DNA of 64,000 bases from Streptomyces venezuelae (GCF_008642315.1 NZ_CP029192.1:8866001-8930000), one strand, 5' to 3'; counted from the first letter of the stretch, positions 41,237-50,517 are shown. A program made the numbers and translations. Notes: generated by a model from the sequence alone, not told the origin.

Positions 41237-44200
41237 ATGGGGGAGTTCGGAGTGGGCGCGGGTGCGGATGGGCCCGGGGCCCGGGACGTGGGTCGGGTGG
41301 ACGTGGCGGGCGGGGTGCGGCCGGTGGATGCTGCGGGCGTGACCGGCGTGACCGGCGTGACCGGCGTGACCGGCGTGACCGGCGTGACCGGCGTGTCCGG
41401 CGTGTCCGGCGTGGCGGATGAGGCGGGGCTGGCGGGTCCGGCTGGGGCGGGGACGGCGGGCGCGGTAGGCCGCGGGGGTGGCGCGGGCCGCCTCCATCTC
41501 GCCCTGCTCGGTCCGGTCACCGCACACCGGGACGGGATGCCGCTCGACCTCGGGCCCGTACGGCGGCAGGCCGTACTCACGGCACTCATCCTGCGCGCCG
41601 GGACACTCGTCACCCACCAACAACTGCTCGACGACGTATGGGGACTTGAGCCACCGGGTACGGGCCGCCGGGTCCTTCCCAGCTACGTCTACCCCCTGCG
41701 CAAGGCGCTGGATACGCCAGGCGCCGGCCCCACTGTGTCCGTGATTCGAGGCGAGCGCGGCGGCTACCGGTTCGCACTCGGCGAAGCCCGCCTGGACCTA
41801 CGGGAGGTGACCGGACTGAGTGCCGCGGTACGCGCTGCGAAAACGGCGGGTGACCTCTCCGTCGCCCTCGACAGCTGTACGCGAGCGCTGGACCTGTTCC
41901 GCGGGGAGCCGCTGCCCGGCCTGCCCGGCCCGCTCGCCGACGCCGAGCGGCAACGCCTCGTTCAGCAGTGGCGCACGCTCCACCAGGAGCGGGCGGAGTG
42001 CCTGGTGCTCCTGGGCCGGTACACGGAGGCGTTGGACGAGCTGCTCGCCGCGCCCATGGCGCAACCGCACGACGAGCCGCTCGCCGCCCTGCGCATGCGC
42101 GCGCTCTACGGCAGCGGTCGGCAGGCCGAGGCGCTCGCCGCTTACGAAGAGACCGGCGGCCGGCTCCGTGCTGAGCTGGGTGTGGAACCCGGCGATGAGC
42201 TGCGCAGGGTGCACCAAGGCGTGCTGCGCCGGGACGACCGGATGCTGCTCGGTGCGGCGGCACCCGCACTCAAGTCGGCACCCGCTCACCCGTCCGTACC
42301 CGCTCACCCGTCCGTACCCGCGGACCCGTCCGAGTCGGCGCAACCGTCTGTGCCGACGCACCCCTCCGTACCCACGGATCCGTCCGCAACGGCTCACCCG
42401 TCCGCACCCGCACCCCCCTCCGAACCCCCGCACCCGCCCGCGCCCGCAAACCCCTCCACATCCGCCCACCTCCCCGTACCCGCTCAACAGCCGACGTCCG
42501 AGCACCACCCGACCCCGGCCCCGACCTCACCCCTCCCGCCCTCATCCGCCTCGCCCCCCGCGCGTCCCCGCCGCAACGAACTCCCCGGCGACACGGCCTG
42601 GATCGTCGGCCGGGAGGCGGAACTGGCGCTGCTCACCGCGCCGGTGCCCGCCGGTTCAGTGTCCGTGGCCGCCGTGGACGGTACAGCGGGCGTCGGCAAG
42701 ACCGCGCTGCTGGTTCGCGCGGCCTGGACACTGCAGGACCAGTACCCGGACGGCTGCCTGTTCGTCGACCTGCACACCCACGGTGCCCCGCACGAGAGCC
42801 TGCGTCCGCAGCGGGCCCTGCACCAGCTGCTCCGTGCCGTCAACGGCGTCGACGACGAACTGCCGGACGAACTGCCCGAGTTGACGACCGCATGGCGCGC
42901 GGCCACCAGCTCCCTGCGGCTGCTGCTCGTCGTGGACGACGCGCGCAGCGCGGAACAGGTGCGTCCCCTGTTGCCCGCGGGCCCGGGCAGCCGAGTCCTC
43001 GTGGCGGGCCGCCAGCGCCTGCCGGGCCTGGACGTCGACCGGCGGCTCACCGTGGAACCGCTGGACACGGATGAGGCGGTCACCCTGCTCACGCGCCTCC
43101 TCGGCGAGACGCGTGCCGGGCAGGAACCCGAGGCCGCGCAAGAACTCGCCCGCCGCTGCGGCGGCCTTCCGCTGGCGCTGCGGATCGCCGGGGCCCGTCT
43201 GCAGAACCGTCCGTCCTGGACGGTGGCCCACCTGGTCGGCCGCATGTCGGGCGACGAACGCAGGCTGGTCGAGCTCCGGGCGGAGGACCGTAGCGTGGAA
43301 GCCGCGTTCCGCATGTCCTACGACCTGCTCGCGCCCGAACTGCGCCGCAGCTTCCGGGCGTTGGGGCAGGCGCCGACCGCCGAGTTCGACGGGCTCACCC
43401 CCGCCGTCATGCTGGGCCGCCCGCTCCAGGACACCGAAGACCTCTTGGAGGGGCTGGTCGACGCGAGTCTGCTGCAGCAGCCGCGGACCGGCCGCTACCG
43501 CCTGCACGATCTCGTACGCGACCACACGCGCCGCCTGGCCGCCGCCGAGCCAGAGGAGGCGGCAGCGGACCGCGCCGCCGTGCTGCACCTCTACACGGCC
43601 GCCGGACGCATCGCCAGCGACTGGGGCCCTGAGGGCTACCCGACAGGACCCGACGTCTCCGACGCGCCCTTCTCGGACTGGCGGGAAGCCGACGCGTGGC
43701 TGGAGGCGGCGGGTGGTCAACTGCTCGACGTGGTCGCTTTCGCGGCGGCCACCGGACAGTGTGACCACGCCTGCTGGATCGCCGAGTCCCTGGTCGACCC
43801 GCTGGTCCGCCAGGGCCGCTTCCACGAGTGCCGGTCCGCCCTGGAGCTCGCGCTGCCCGGCGCCGACCTGGCCGACGACCGGCGGATGCCCTCCTCCCTG
43901 CGCAACTGCCTGGCCATCGCGGACATCTACCAGGGTCGCTTCGAGCAGGCGCACGCCTGGTGCGCCGACGCGCTGCACCTCGCCCGCCGCCGGGGAGACC
44001 TGCGCGAGCAGGCCAGGGCGGTCGCCGTCATGGGGGCCGCGGAGCGTGCTCTGGGCCGGCTCCCGGAAGCGGCCGCGCACCTGAGCGAGGTGATGGGGAT
44101 GGCGGCGCGGCTCGACGACGACTGGCTGGCCGGGATGTCGAGCTGCCAGCTGGGCGCCCTCCACGACCAGCAGGGCCGGCACGAGAAGGCACTCACGTTC

Positions 44201-44596
44201 TACGCCACCTCTCTCGGGTACGCCGAGAAGATCGGCCGCCCCAGAATGATCAGCAAGACCCTGTGCTTCACCGCCGAGTCGCACCTGGCGCTCGGCCGAC
44301 ACGCCGAGGTCAAAGGCCTGGCGCGGCGGGCGGCGGAGCTGGCCCAGGAGGTCGGTGACCTGCAGTTGCGCGCGACGAGCCTGTCGCTGCTCGGGGCGGC
44401 GGAACACGGCCTCGGAGACCTGCCGTTGGCCATCACCCTCCAGCGGGAGGCCCTGTCCACGCTCACCGAGCACACCAGCAGACCCCTGGAAATGGAGGTC
44501 CGCCGCCGACTCGGCCGCACCTACGAGGCGGCCGGCCACCCGGCCGAGGCAGAGCGACAGTTCCACATCGCCCGCTCCTTGACCGCCTCGGGGTAG
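41237..44596 (+). CDS. AfsR-like SARP transcriptional regulator with NB-ARC and TPR domains, 1,119 aa
   Basis: After a Gly/Val repeat N-terminus (residues 35-60), an OmpR-type DNA-binding domain (LHLALLGPVTAHRDGMPLDLG ... RRVLPSYVYPLRKAL) and a bacterial transcriptional activation domain reach about residue 335. A Pro/Ser linker of HPSVPA-like repeats spans about 345-440. The NB-ARC ATPase has P-loop GTAGVGKTALL near 480, LLLVVDDA (Walker B) and GLPLAL. TPR helices fill the C-terminus. This is the AfsR plan; AfsR is phosphorylated by AfsK and activates secondary metabolism. It is divergent from the kinase operon, so a kinase-regulator circuit is likely. ATG 41237 follows GGGGGAG. Confidence 0.95.
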   Translation: MGEFGVGAGADGPGARDVGRVDVAGGVRPVDAAGVTGVTGVTGVTGVTGVTGVSGVSGVADEAGLAGPAGAGTAGAVGRGGGAGRLHLALLGPVTAHRDGMPLDLGPVRRQAVLTALILRAGTLVTHQQLLDDVWGLEPPGTGRRVLPSYVYPLRKALDTPGAGPTVSVIRGERGGYRFALGEARLDLREVTGLSAAVRAAKTAGDLSVALDSCTRALDLFRGEPLPGLPGPLADAERQRLVQQWRTLHQERAECLVLLGRYTEALDELLAAPMAQPHDEPLAALRMRALYGSGRQAEALAAYEETGGRLRAELGVEPGDELRRVHQGVLRRDDRMLLGAAAPALKSAPAHPSVPAHPSVPADPSESAQPSVPTHPSVPTDPSATAHPSAPAPPSEPPHPPAPANPSTSAHLPVPAQQPTSEHHPTPAPTSPLPPSSASPPARPRRNELPGDTAWIVGREAELALLTAPVPAGSVSVAAVDGTAGVGKTALLVRAAWTLQDQYPDGCLFVDLHTHGAPHESLRPQRALHQLLRAVNGVDDELPDELPELTTAWRAATSSLRLLLVVDDARSAEQVRPLLPAGPGSRVLVAGRQRLPGLDVDRRLTVEPLDTDEAVTLLTRLLGETRAGQEPEAAQELARRCGGLPLALRIAGARLQNRPSWTVAHLVGRMSGDERRLVELRAEDRSVEAAFRMSYDLLAPELRRSFRALGQAPTAEFDGLTPAVMLGRPLQDTEDLLEGLVDASLLQQPRTGRYRLHDLVRDHTRRLAAAEPEEAAADRAAVLHLYTAAGRIASDWGPEGYPTGPDVSDAPFSDWREADAWLEAAGGQLLDVVAFAAATGQCDHACWIAESLVDPLVRQGRFHECRSALELALPGADLADDRRMPSSLRNCLAIADIYQGRFEQAHAWCADALHLARRRGDLREQARAVAVMGAAERALGRLPEAAAHLSEVMGMAARLDDDWLAGMSSCQLGALHDQQGRHEKALTFYATSLGYAEKIGRPRMISKTLCFTAESHLALGRHAEVKGLARRAAELAQEVGDLQLRATSLSLLGAAEHGLGDLPLAITLQREALSTLTEHTSRPLEMEVRRRLGRTYEAAGHPAEAERQFHIARSLTASG
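41339..41410 (+). repeat. 9-base coding microsatellite (VTG/VSG repeat)
   Basis: Eight tandem 9-base units, six GTGACCGGC then two GTGTCCGGC, encode the repeat V-T-G / V-S-G near the N-terminus of the AfsR-like protein. Length changes by slippage would stay in frame. Confidence 0.9.
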
Positions 44597-44829
44597 GCCA
44601 ACTGTTTGGCTGCGCTTGACGCCCACCTCGCTGACAGCCCAGGACCTCAGCTACGCCGTGGCCCCTTCCTGAAGCACGTGTCATCGACTGAGGGAGCTGC
44701 TCCCCGCCCGGTTCCCGATTCGTCCTGAAAAGACGCGCCGAGGCGTCCTTCGTGGAGATTGTCGGGCAGGGCGCGATACGTTCCGAACGGACGGCACACC
44801 CGTATTAAGAGCGTCTGTTGAGGATCGAT
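44597..44829. other. Intergenic, no gene seen
   Basis: About 230 bases of average composition between the AfsR-like gene and a membrane protein gene. A promoter for the latter is expected; no clear boxes or hairpins recognised. Confidence 0.3.
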
Positions 44830-45354
44830 ATGCAGTGGTTGACGGTCATTCAGTACGGCGTCGTGTACGGGCTGGTGCTGAGCGTCCTCTTCACTGTGGC
44901 GGTGTTCGCGGGGGCCGCGGTCAGTCGGGACTTCCTCCTGAACGACTACCCACCGGCGGTCCAGGAGCGGTACGGCAGACCGAAGAGCGCACGAGGGAAG
45001 CGGGTCGCCGTGCTCGTGGCTGTGTTCGTGTGGGGGGTGTGCGGCATCCCTCTGATGACGTCGGCGATGGTGGGGCTGAGCGGTGCGCTCAGCGGCGGCC
45101 TGGCCTTTCTGCCGGCTGCCGTCTGCGCGGCACTCGTTTTCGCCACATTGAGCGTCTACGACCTGATCGTCCTCGACTGGATCATCCTCGTCGGCCTGCG
45201 CCCCCGCCTGCTGATCCTGCCCGGCACCGAAGGCATGCCCGAGTACGGGGACATGGGCTTCCATCTCGGCGCCGCGCTCAAGGGGAGCCCGCTGATCATT
45301 GTGGTCGGCCTCGTCACCGGGGGCCTCACCACCCTCTTCGCCGAGGTGTTGTGA
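44830..45354 (+). CDS. Integral membrane protein, 174 aa
   Basis: Four hydrophobic helices (WLTVIQYGVVYGLVLSVLFTVAVFAGA, VAVLVAVFVWGVCGIPLMTSAM, LPAAVCAALVFATLSVYDLIVLDWIILVGL, LIIVVGLVTGGLTTLFAEVL). The polar segments DYPPAVQERYGRPKS and PGTEGMPEYGDMGFHL are well ordered and may form cytosolic faces. ATG 44830 (MQWLTVIQYG) has GAGGAT upstream and is preferred to the TTG at 44818. No transport or enzymatic motif recognised. Confidence 0.75.
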   Translation: MQWLTVIQYGVVYGLVLSVLFTVAVFAGAAVSRDFLLNDYPPAVQERYGRPKSARGKRVAVLVAVFVWGVCGIPLMTSAMVGLSGALSGGLAFLPAAVCAALVFATLSVYDLIVLDWIILVGLRPRLLILPGTEGMPEYGDMGFHLGAALKGSPLIIVVGLVTGGLTTLFAEVL

Positions 45355-45381
45355 CGCGGCGGTGTGGTGAAACGGAGACTT

Positions 45382-46125
45382 TCACTGCCGCACGGCCGAC
45401 GTCGCCAGGCGGAACCCCACACCGATCGCTTCGAGATCCTGCTCGTAGGCGCCGTGTCGGCGGGCGCATCGAGCCAGGTCCCGGTCATGACGGAACGAAC
45501 CGCCGCGGGTGACGTGCCGGTCGAAGGCCCAGTCCTCGGTGCGGGGCACCTCGGCGGGCGCGCCGGGGTAGGGGGCGTAGACCGTGGAGGTCCACTCGTC
45601 GGCGTTGCCGGCCATGTCCAGTACGCCGAAAGGGCCGGCGCCCCGGGGGAACGAGCCGACCGGCGTCGTGGTGCCGAGGCCGAGGTCCACCAAGTTGGCC
45701 AGGCCGGAGCGGTACTCGTCGCCCCAGGGGAACTCCCGGCCGTCGTCGCCCCGCGCGGCCCGCTCCCACTCGTCCTCCGTGGGCAGCCGGACCTCGAGGC
45801 CGCCGAGCTGTACCCCGAGCCACTCGCAATAGGCCGTCGCCGCATCCCAGGTGACACCGATGACCGGGTGCTCCGCCGGTGCCCGGGGGACCGGCCGGCC
45901 GACGACCGCCGCGAAGTGACTCCACTGGCGCACGGTGACCGGGGTGCGGGCGATCCGGAAGGCGGGGATGTGGATCTGGGTTTGTGGACTTTCCTTCATG
46001 TACCACGCCGTCGGCACGCCGGTGTCCGCATAGCGCCGGGCCACGGCCGCCACCTCTTCGGCCGGCGTGCCCCGACGCAGCACTCCGGCCGGGACCTCGA
46101 CCCAGTCCACCTGCTCGACCCGCAT
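45382..46125 (-). CDS. SUMF1/FGE-fold protein lacking the catalytic cysteines, 247 aa
   Basis: Formylglycine-generating-enzyme fold: [16 protein letters not shown] (start), [78 protein letters not shown], and the end [17 protein letters not shown]. In genuine FGE the last region carries the Cys pair that binds copper (RGGSFLCHxxYC). Here the first position is Arg-His and only one Cys lies elsewhere, so oxidation of sulfatase cysteines is unlikely. Other fold members include EgtB-like domains and phage variable proteins; the actual role is unknown. Stands alone, convergent with the membrane protein gene. Confidence 0.85.
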   Translation of the reverse strand: MRVEQVDWVEVPAGVLRRGTPAEEVAAVARRYADTGVPTAWYMKESPQTQIHIPAFRIARTPVTVRQWSHFAAVVGRPVPRAPAEHPVIGVTWDAATAYCEWLGVQLGGLEVRLPTEDEWERAARGDDGREFPWGDEYRSGLANLVDLGLGTTTPVGSFPRGAGPFGVLDMAGNADEWTSTVYAPYPGAPAEVPRTEDWAFDRHVTRGGSFRHDRDLARCARRHGAYEQDLEAIGVGFRLATSAVRQ

Positions 46126-46413
46126 GAACCCCTCCTCGACTTCCCCGACTTGAGCGGACAGCCTTCATGATCACCTCCGTGACCGGGGCGGGCATCGGTC
46201 GCTGGACTCATCCGCACGGCGACCTTGGACCCAGGTCCAGGAGCTGACGGGCACGCTCGCTGCCGACGAGATCGACCCGCGCGCCGCACGCGCCAGAAAA
46301 CAGACCATATGTGCGGGCACGTCCGCGGCACCCGTGAGGCCAGGATTCGGGCAGGCCACTCACACGGGTGGGCGGACTTGTCTCTGCGTGGCGTGACCCC
46401 GTAAATTCCGCGC

Positions 46414-47574
46414 GTGACGGAAGCGGCGCCCAGCGCGAGCCCGATGGCCACGATTTTGATCGTCGACGACCACGAGCCGAACCGCCTGGCCGTCGGCAGC
46501 GTGCTACGCCGCGCCGGCTACCACGTACTGGAAGCCGGTTCGAGCCCCGAGGCTCTGGCTGTTCTGCATGCCGCCGATCCGGTGCCCGAGTTGGCCATCG
46601 TGGACGTACGACTTCCTGGAGTGAGCGGGTTCGAACTCGCCCGGCTGATGGCCGCCGAACCCACGTTCCCGCGCATCCCGATCGTGCACGTCTCGGCGGA
46701 AGCCAACGATCCGGGCGACCGCATCCGAGGGCTCGAAGGGGGCGCCAGCGCCTACCTCGCCTCGCCCGTCGCCCCGGAGGAACTGCTGGCCACGGTCGAC
46801 ACGGTGCTGCTCGCGGAGCGCGAGGCAAGCATCGTCCGGGACGAACGCAGCTTCGCGTTCGACCTGCAACACGCCTTCCTGCCCCGCGCGGAGAAACTGG
46901 CGGCGCTGCAGGGCATGGAGTGCGTCGACCTCGCTGTCGGCTACGTACCGGCCATGGAGCGCGCGCAACTCGGCGGGGACTTCTACGCCGCCTTCGCCGT
47001 CGAGCGCCGGGTGTTGCTGGCCGTGGGCGACGTGGCCGGGCACTCCCTGGCCGCGGCCACGGTCATGGTCGAGCTGCGTCACGTCCTGCGCGCATACGCC
47101 CTGGAGGGCCACGAGCCCCACCGCATCCTGCAGTTGATGGACCGCCTTCTCGTGCACTTCCACTTCGAGGTGACGGCGACCATGTGCCTGGTCGTACTCG
47201 ATGTGCACTCCGGTGCCATGGAGGTCGCCAACGCGGGGCATTTACCACCGCTCGTCGTCTCGCCGGACGGACAGGCGCGCTACCTCCCCGTCCACGGCCC
47301 GCTGTTGGGTGTGAACCTGCACCACAAAGCCGCCACGACGGCTCGTCTGGAGCACGACCAGGTCCTGCTGATGGTCACCGACGGCCTGATCGAGCGGCCC
47401 CGGATCGACCTGGCCGTCTCCCTGGAAGAACTCCGCCGACGCGTGGCACGCACCCCCTGCGCCCCGCACGCCCTGAGGGACGCCCTGTTGCAGCACTACA
47501 GCAGGGAGACCGAGGACGACATCGCTCTGCTCGCCGCGCGCCGACTGCATACACCGTCGGGCCGGGTCCCGTGA
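46414..47574 (+). CDS. Response regulator with SpoIIE-type PP2C phosphatase, 386 aa
   Basis: N-terminal receiver: ILIVDDHEPNRLAV (acidic pair 18-19), phospho-acceptor Asp64 (LAIVDVRLPGVSGFE), VHVSAEA and SPVAPEELL, where the usual Lys of KP is replaced by Ser-Pro. After a coiled linker, the PPM/SpoIIE phosphatase domain has AQLGGDFYAAF, LLAVGDVAGHSLAAA, VANAGHLPPLV, VTDGLIERP and ETEDDIALLAARR, all metal-site motifs. Such proteins regulate anti-sigma-factor antagonists (RsbU-like). The start is GTG 46414 or ATG 46444; neither has a clear ribosome-binding site. The altered receiver Lys could alter phospho-signalling. Confidence 0.92.
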   Translation: MTEAAPSASPMATILIVDDHEPNRLAVGSVLRRAGYHVLEAGSSPEALAVLHAADPVPELAIVDVRLPGVSGFELARLMAAEPTFPRIPIVHVSAEANDPGDRIRGLEGGASAYLASPVAPEELLATVDTVLLAEREASIVRDERSFAFDLQHAFLPRAEKLAALQGMECVDLAVGYVPAMERAQLGGDFYAAFAVERRVLLAVGDVAGHSLAAATVMVELRHVLRAYALEGHEPHRILQLMDRLLVHFHFEVTATMCLVVLDVHSGAMEVANAGHLPPLVVSPDGQARYLPVHGPLLGVNLHHKAATTARLEHDQVLLMVTDGLIERPRIDLAVSLEELRRRVARTPCAPHALRDALLQHYSRETEDDIALLAARRLHTPSGRVP

Positions 47575-47594
47575 GCGTGTCCTCGAAGCCGCCG

Positions 47595-48887
47595 CTAAGA
47601 GGGCATCTCGGGTGGGCGTCGGGCGAGCACCTCGCGGGCGAAGTCGGCCAGGGGCATCGACTTGTTCCGGGCCATGGTGCGCAGCCAGGCGAGCGCGTCG
47701 TTCGTGCTGATCTGCTGGGTGGCGGCGAGGACGCCGATGGCGGTGTTGATGTCGCCCCGGTCGGCCGTTGCCCTGGCCCGCGCGGTGATGTCGCCCTCCA
47801 GGTCGGCCAGCAGCACAGCGGCGGCGATCTGGGCGAACACCTCCGCGTCGGCGGGTGGCTTCGCGAGCCCTCTGCCCCGGTGGTAGAGGGTGAGCGTGCC
47901 CACGGTGGTGGAGGCGGTGGACAGGGGGTAGGCGAAGGCGGCACCTACGCCGATACGGCACGCGGCGTCCGTGAACAAGGGCCAGCGGGTACTGGGCTGG
48001 TCCAGCTGCGGCACCAGGACAGGCTCACCGGTGACAAAGGCGGTCAGCGACGGGCCGCAGCCGGTGATCCACTGCAGTTCCTCGACCCGCTGCCCCCACT
48101 GGGACGTGGTAGCGAGCTGGACGCTCTGTGCCCCGTCGCCTTGCAAGGTGATCACGGCGGCGTCGGCTCCGGGCAGTTCCCGTACCGCACAGTCGCACAC
48201 CGCGGCGAGGCAACCCCGGCCGGGCGGGCCCTGGCGGGTGGCGTGGGCGATCCCGTGCCACAGCGCGTCCCGCCGGGCCAGGCCGGCCGCCGACGTGCCA
48301 TTCGTGCCCGCACCCGCACCCGCACCCGCCCCCGACAGGCCGACCGGAGCGGCCGGTCCGGTCAGTCGCGCGGCGCGCTGGTGAAAGGCGAGAGCCAGCA
48401 TCACGTCGCGCAGCAGCGCGGTCGGCTGCCCCGCGCCGTCCGCGGTGCCGCTCCCGTCGGCATGGCGCAGTGACTCGTACACCGTCGTGATGTCCTCGAC
48501 GTGGTGCAGGACGCCCACGACGCGGCCGTCGCCGGCGGTCAGCGGGGAGTTGACGGGGCTCCAGGCCTTGACGCGGAAGCCGCCCGGGGCCCGGGATTCG
48601 GGGATGTCGTAACGCTGGATCCCCATGTCGTGAGGGGTGCCGTGGCGCAGCACCCGCTCCAGCGACGTGGTGAGGTTGTGGACACCGGTCGAGTCCGTGT
48701 CCTCGGGGTTGTCCGGGAAGGCGTCGAAAAGGAACGCGCCGGTCAATTCCTCGCGCGAGCGTCCGGTGGCCCGTAGGTAGGCCGGGTTGACCCCGCGGAT
48801 GTGCAGGCCCGTATCCAGGAGCAGATACGGCGCCGTGGTCACCTTGAAGAGCGGACTGTCGGATGTGGCCCGTAGCGCGTCGTGCAC
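47595..48887 (-). CDS. PAS-GAF-ANTAR regulatory protein, 430 aa
   Basis: PAS domain at about 15-130 (APYLLLDTGLHIRGVNPAYLRATGRSREELTG ... GVLHHVEDIT). A linker with GAGAGAGAG repeats leads to a GAF domain at about 220-370 (DAAVITLQGDGAQSVQLATTSQWGQRVEELQ, GAAFAYPLSTASTTVGTLTLY). The ANTAR domain ends the protein (TADRGDINTAIGVLAATQQISTNDALAWLRTMARNKSMPLADFAREVL), an RNA-binding antitermination fold. GTG 48887 with GGGAGG upstream was chosen; the frame upstream is noise. Convergent with the phosphatase gene; it may respond to redox or small ligands. Confidence 0.93.
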   Translation of the reverse strand: MHDALRATSDSPLFKVTTAPYLLLDTGLHIRGVNPAYLRATGRSREELTGAFLFDAFPDNPEDTDSTGVHNLTTSLERVLRHGTPHDMGIQRYDIPESRAPGGFRVKAWSPVNSPLTAGDGRVVGVLHHVEDITTVYESLRHADGSGTADGAGQPTALLRDVMLALAFHQRAARLTGPAAPVGLSGAGAGAGAGTNGTSAAGLARRDALWHGIAHATRQGPPGRGCLAAVCDCAVRELPGADAAVITLQGDGAQSVQLATTSQWGQRVEELQWITGCGPSLTAFVTGEPVLVPQLDQPSTRWPLFTDAACRIGVGAAFAYPLSTASTTVGTLTLYHRGRGLAKPPADAEVFAQIAAAVLLADLEGDITARARATADRGDINTAIGVLAATQQISTNDALAWLRTMARNKSMPLADFAREVLARRPPEMPS

Positions 48888-49097
48888 CGGCGCACACCTC
48901 CCGGCATCGGCTGAGGACGGCCGCGTGCATAGCGTAGCCACTCGAGGCGGACAGCAGCAGTCGTATGCCGCACCGGGCACTTGTCCGTACGCCGCCTTCG
49001 TCGTCCGGTGGGGCCGGATCGGCTGGTGGGGCCGGTTGGGCTCGTTGGGCGAGCCTGTTGTGTGTGGCCTGGCCCGTGGAGCGCTCATAGGGACTGA
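48888..49097. other. Intergenic, no gene seen
   Basis: Between the PAS-GAF-ANTAR gene and the 3' end of the oxidoreductase gene on the same strand. Contains a repeated GGTGGGGCCGG element near 49010-49040 and presumably the ANTAR gene promoter. Confidence 0.3.
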
Positions 49098-49982
49098 TCA
49101 AGCTTCGGCAGCCGGCCGTTTGATGCTCTCGATGATGCGGGCGAATCCCTCCTCGCCGTGACCTGCCTCGACCTGACGTCGGATGAGCCGCTGGACCATG
49201 TCGACCACTTCGGTGCTGATGCCCTGCCCGGACGTGGCCGCCAGGAGGTCACCGAGGTCGGAGAACAGCAGGCTCTGCTGTCCCGCGACGGTGTAGTCCC
49301 CGCCGTCGACGACATCGGCGAACCCCTTGAAGGCGCCGGTCATGGCGGTCAGCCACGGGGTGGCCCTGGCGGCGAAGTCGCCGGCCGTGACCCCGGCAGG
49401 GGCCACCATGGCGGCGCCGTGCAGGAACCCGGCGAACATGACGTACATGCCGGCGAGCAGGGCGAGGTCGTACAGCGACGCCAGCCCGGCATCCTCTCCG
49501 AAGTAATCACTGCCGGCCCACAGGTCGAGCAGCGGCTTGTACTGTTCGAAGACTTCTGCCGACCCGCTGTACAGGATCGATGCCCCGGCCTGGCCGATCA
49601 TGTGCGGTACGGCCATGATCCCGCCGTCCAGGTACGCGATCCCCGCCTCGGCGGCCCAGGCGGCCAACTCCCGTGACTGGTCCGGCGTCGTCGTGGTCAC
49701 GTTGATCAAAGTCCGTCCGGCCAGCTCACCGGCGAGCGGATCGAGCACCTCCCGTACCGACGCATGGTCCAGCAGGCATGCGATCACCACTTCACCCGCC
49801 CGAACCGCGTCACTCGCGGTGGCGGCGGCCTGCGCACCCTGCGCGACGAGATCGTCCGTCCTGCCGGGCGAGCGGTTCCAGACGGTGGTGGCGTACCCGC
49901 CCTTCACCAAGGCGCCGGCGAGCGCGCTCCCCATCGCCCCCAGGCCGAGAACGCTCACCTGGACATCACTGTTCATGGTCAT
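49098..49982 (-). CDS. NADP-dependent beta-hydroxyacid dehydrogenase / imine reductase-like protein, 294 aa
   Basis: Rossmann N-domain: VSVLGLGAMGSALAGALVKGGYATTVWNRSPGR with GxGxMG and the Arg after Trp-Asn that favours NADP. Then NVTTTTPDQSRELAAWAAEAGIAYLDGGIMAVPHMIGQAGASILYSG, the hydroxyacid-dehydrogenase signature. The helical C-domain has GLASLYDLALLAGMY, where imine reductases place their catalytic Asp/Tyr in place of the Lys of true beta-hydroxyacid enzymes. So an imine-reductase-like activity is likely. Divergent from an HxlR regulator, as with the NmrA pair. Confidence 0.9.
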   Translation of the reverse strand: MTMNSDVQVSVLGLGAMGSALAGALVKGGYATTVWNRSPGRTDDLVAQGAQAAATASDAVRAGEVVIACLLDHASVREVLDPLAGELAGRTLINVTTTTPDQSRELAAWAAEAGIAYLDGGIMAVPHMIGQAGASILYSGSAEVFEQYKPLLDLWAGSDYFGEDAGLASLYDLALLAGMYVMFAGFLHGAAMVAPAGVTAGDFAARATPWLTAMTGAFKGFADVVDGGDYTVAGQQSLLFSDLGDLLAATSGQGISTEVVDMVQRLIRRQVEAGHGEEGFARIIESIKRPAAEA

Positions 49983-50053
49983 TTCCGTACTTCCCCTCGT
50001 GTTCTTCGGTACGGATCAATCCTTGGCGACAGCAGTAGAGTTGACCAGTACGG

Positions 50054-50088
50054 ACTAATTAGTGGGGTACTCACCTATAGGTAAGTAC
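50054..50088. promoter_or_regulatory. Operator palindromes in the oxidoreductase/HxlR intergenic region
   Basis: A 22-bp palindrome with a single mismatched pair occupies 50067-50088 (left arm GTACTCACCTA, right arm TAGGTAAGTAC). A perfect 10-bp palindrome ACTAATTAGT is at 50054-50063. Both lie between the two starts. The first matches the HxlR half-sites seen near 13249-13281. Confidence 0.7.
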
Positions 50089-50103
50089 GCCGTGGAGCAC
50101 ACG

Positions 50104-50517
50104 ATGAAAGGGGCGGAGGGGCGAGTGACGAAAACAGCGCGGAGCGGTCCCTACTTCTGCGGGATCGACGCGGCGATGGACGTCGTGTCCGGCAAGTGGA
50201 AATCGCTGATCCTCTGGGAGCTGCACCACCACGGGACCCGTCGCTTCGCCGAACTGCGGCGTGGTCTGCCGGGCGTCAGCGAGAAGATGCTCATCCAGCA
50301 CCTGCGGGAGATGGAGGCAGACGGGCTCGTACTCCGCGTGGTGTACCGGGAGGTCCCGCCGAAGGTCGAGTACTCGCTCACCGAACACGGCACCTCGCTC
50401 AACCAGGCCCTGGCCGCGCTGGGGGAGTGGGGCACCGCACGCATACAGCGGATCGGAGCGGAAAAGGTGCTTTCCCACGATGGGGCGCCGCACGCGCGCT
50501 CTGCACAGGACTCGTAG
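50104..50517 (+). CDS. HxlR-family transcriptional regulator, 137 aa
   Basis: Winged-helix HxlR protein: Cys19 in the conserved position (YFCGIDAAMDVVSGKW), then KSLILWELHHHGTRRFAELRRGLPGVSEKMLIQHLREMEADGLVLR, and the wing VEYSLTEHG. GGAG precedes ATG 50104; an upstream ATG at 50062 falls inside the palindrome and is unlikely. Divergent from the imine-reductase-like gene, which it probably represses from the 50067-50088 palindrome, possibly responding to electrophiles through Cys19. Confidence 0.92.
   Translation: MKGAEGRVTKTARSGPYFCGIDAAMDVVSGKWKSLILWELHHHGTRRFAELRRGLPGVSEKMLIQHLREMEADGLVLRVVYREVPPKVEYSLTEHGTSLNQALAALGEWGTARIQRIGAEKVLSHDGAPHARSAQDS

Noticed and set aside
41339..41410. CRISPR-like repeat
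   Set aside because: Units are 9 bases without spacers and lie in frame in a coding sequence; a microsatellite, not CRISPR.
42656..44626. A 656-residue minus-strand frame
   Set aside because: Antisense to the NB-ARC/TPR region of the AfsR-like gene.
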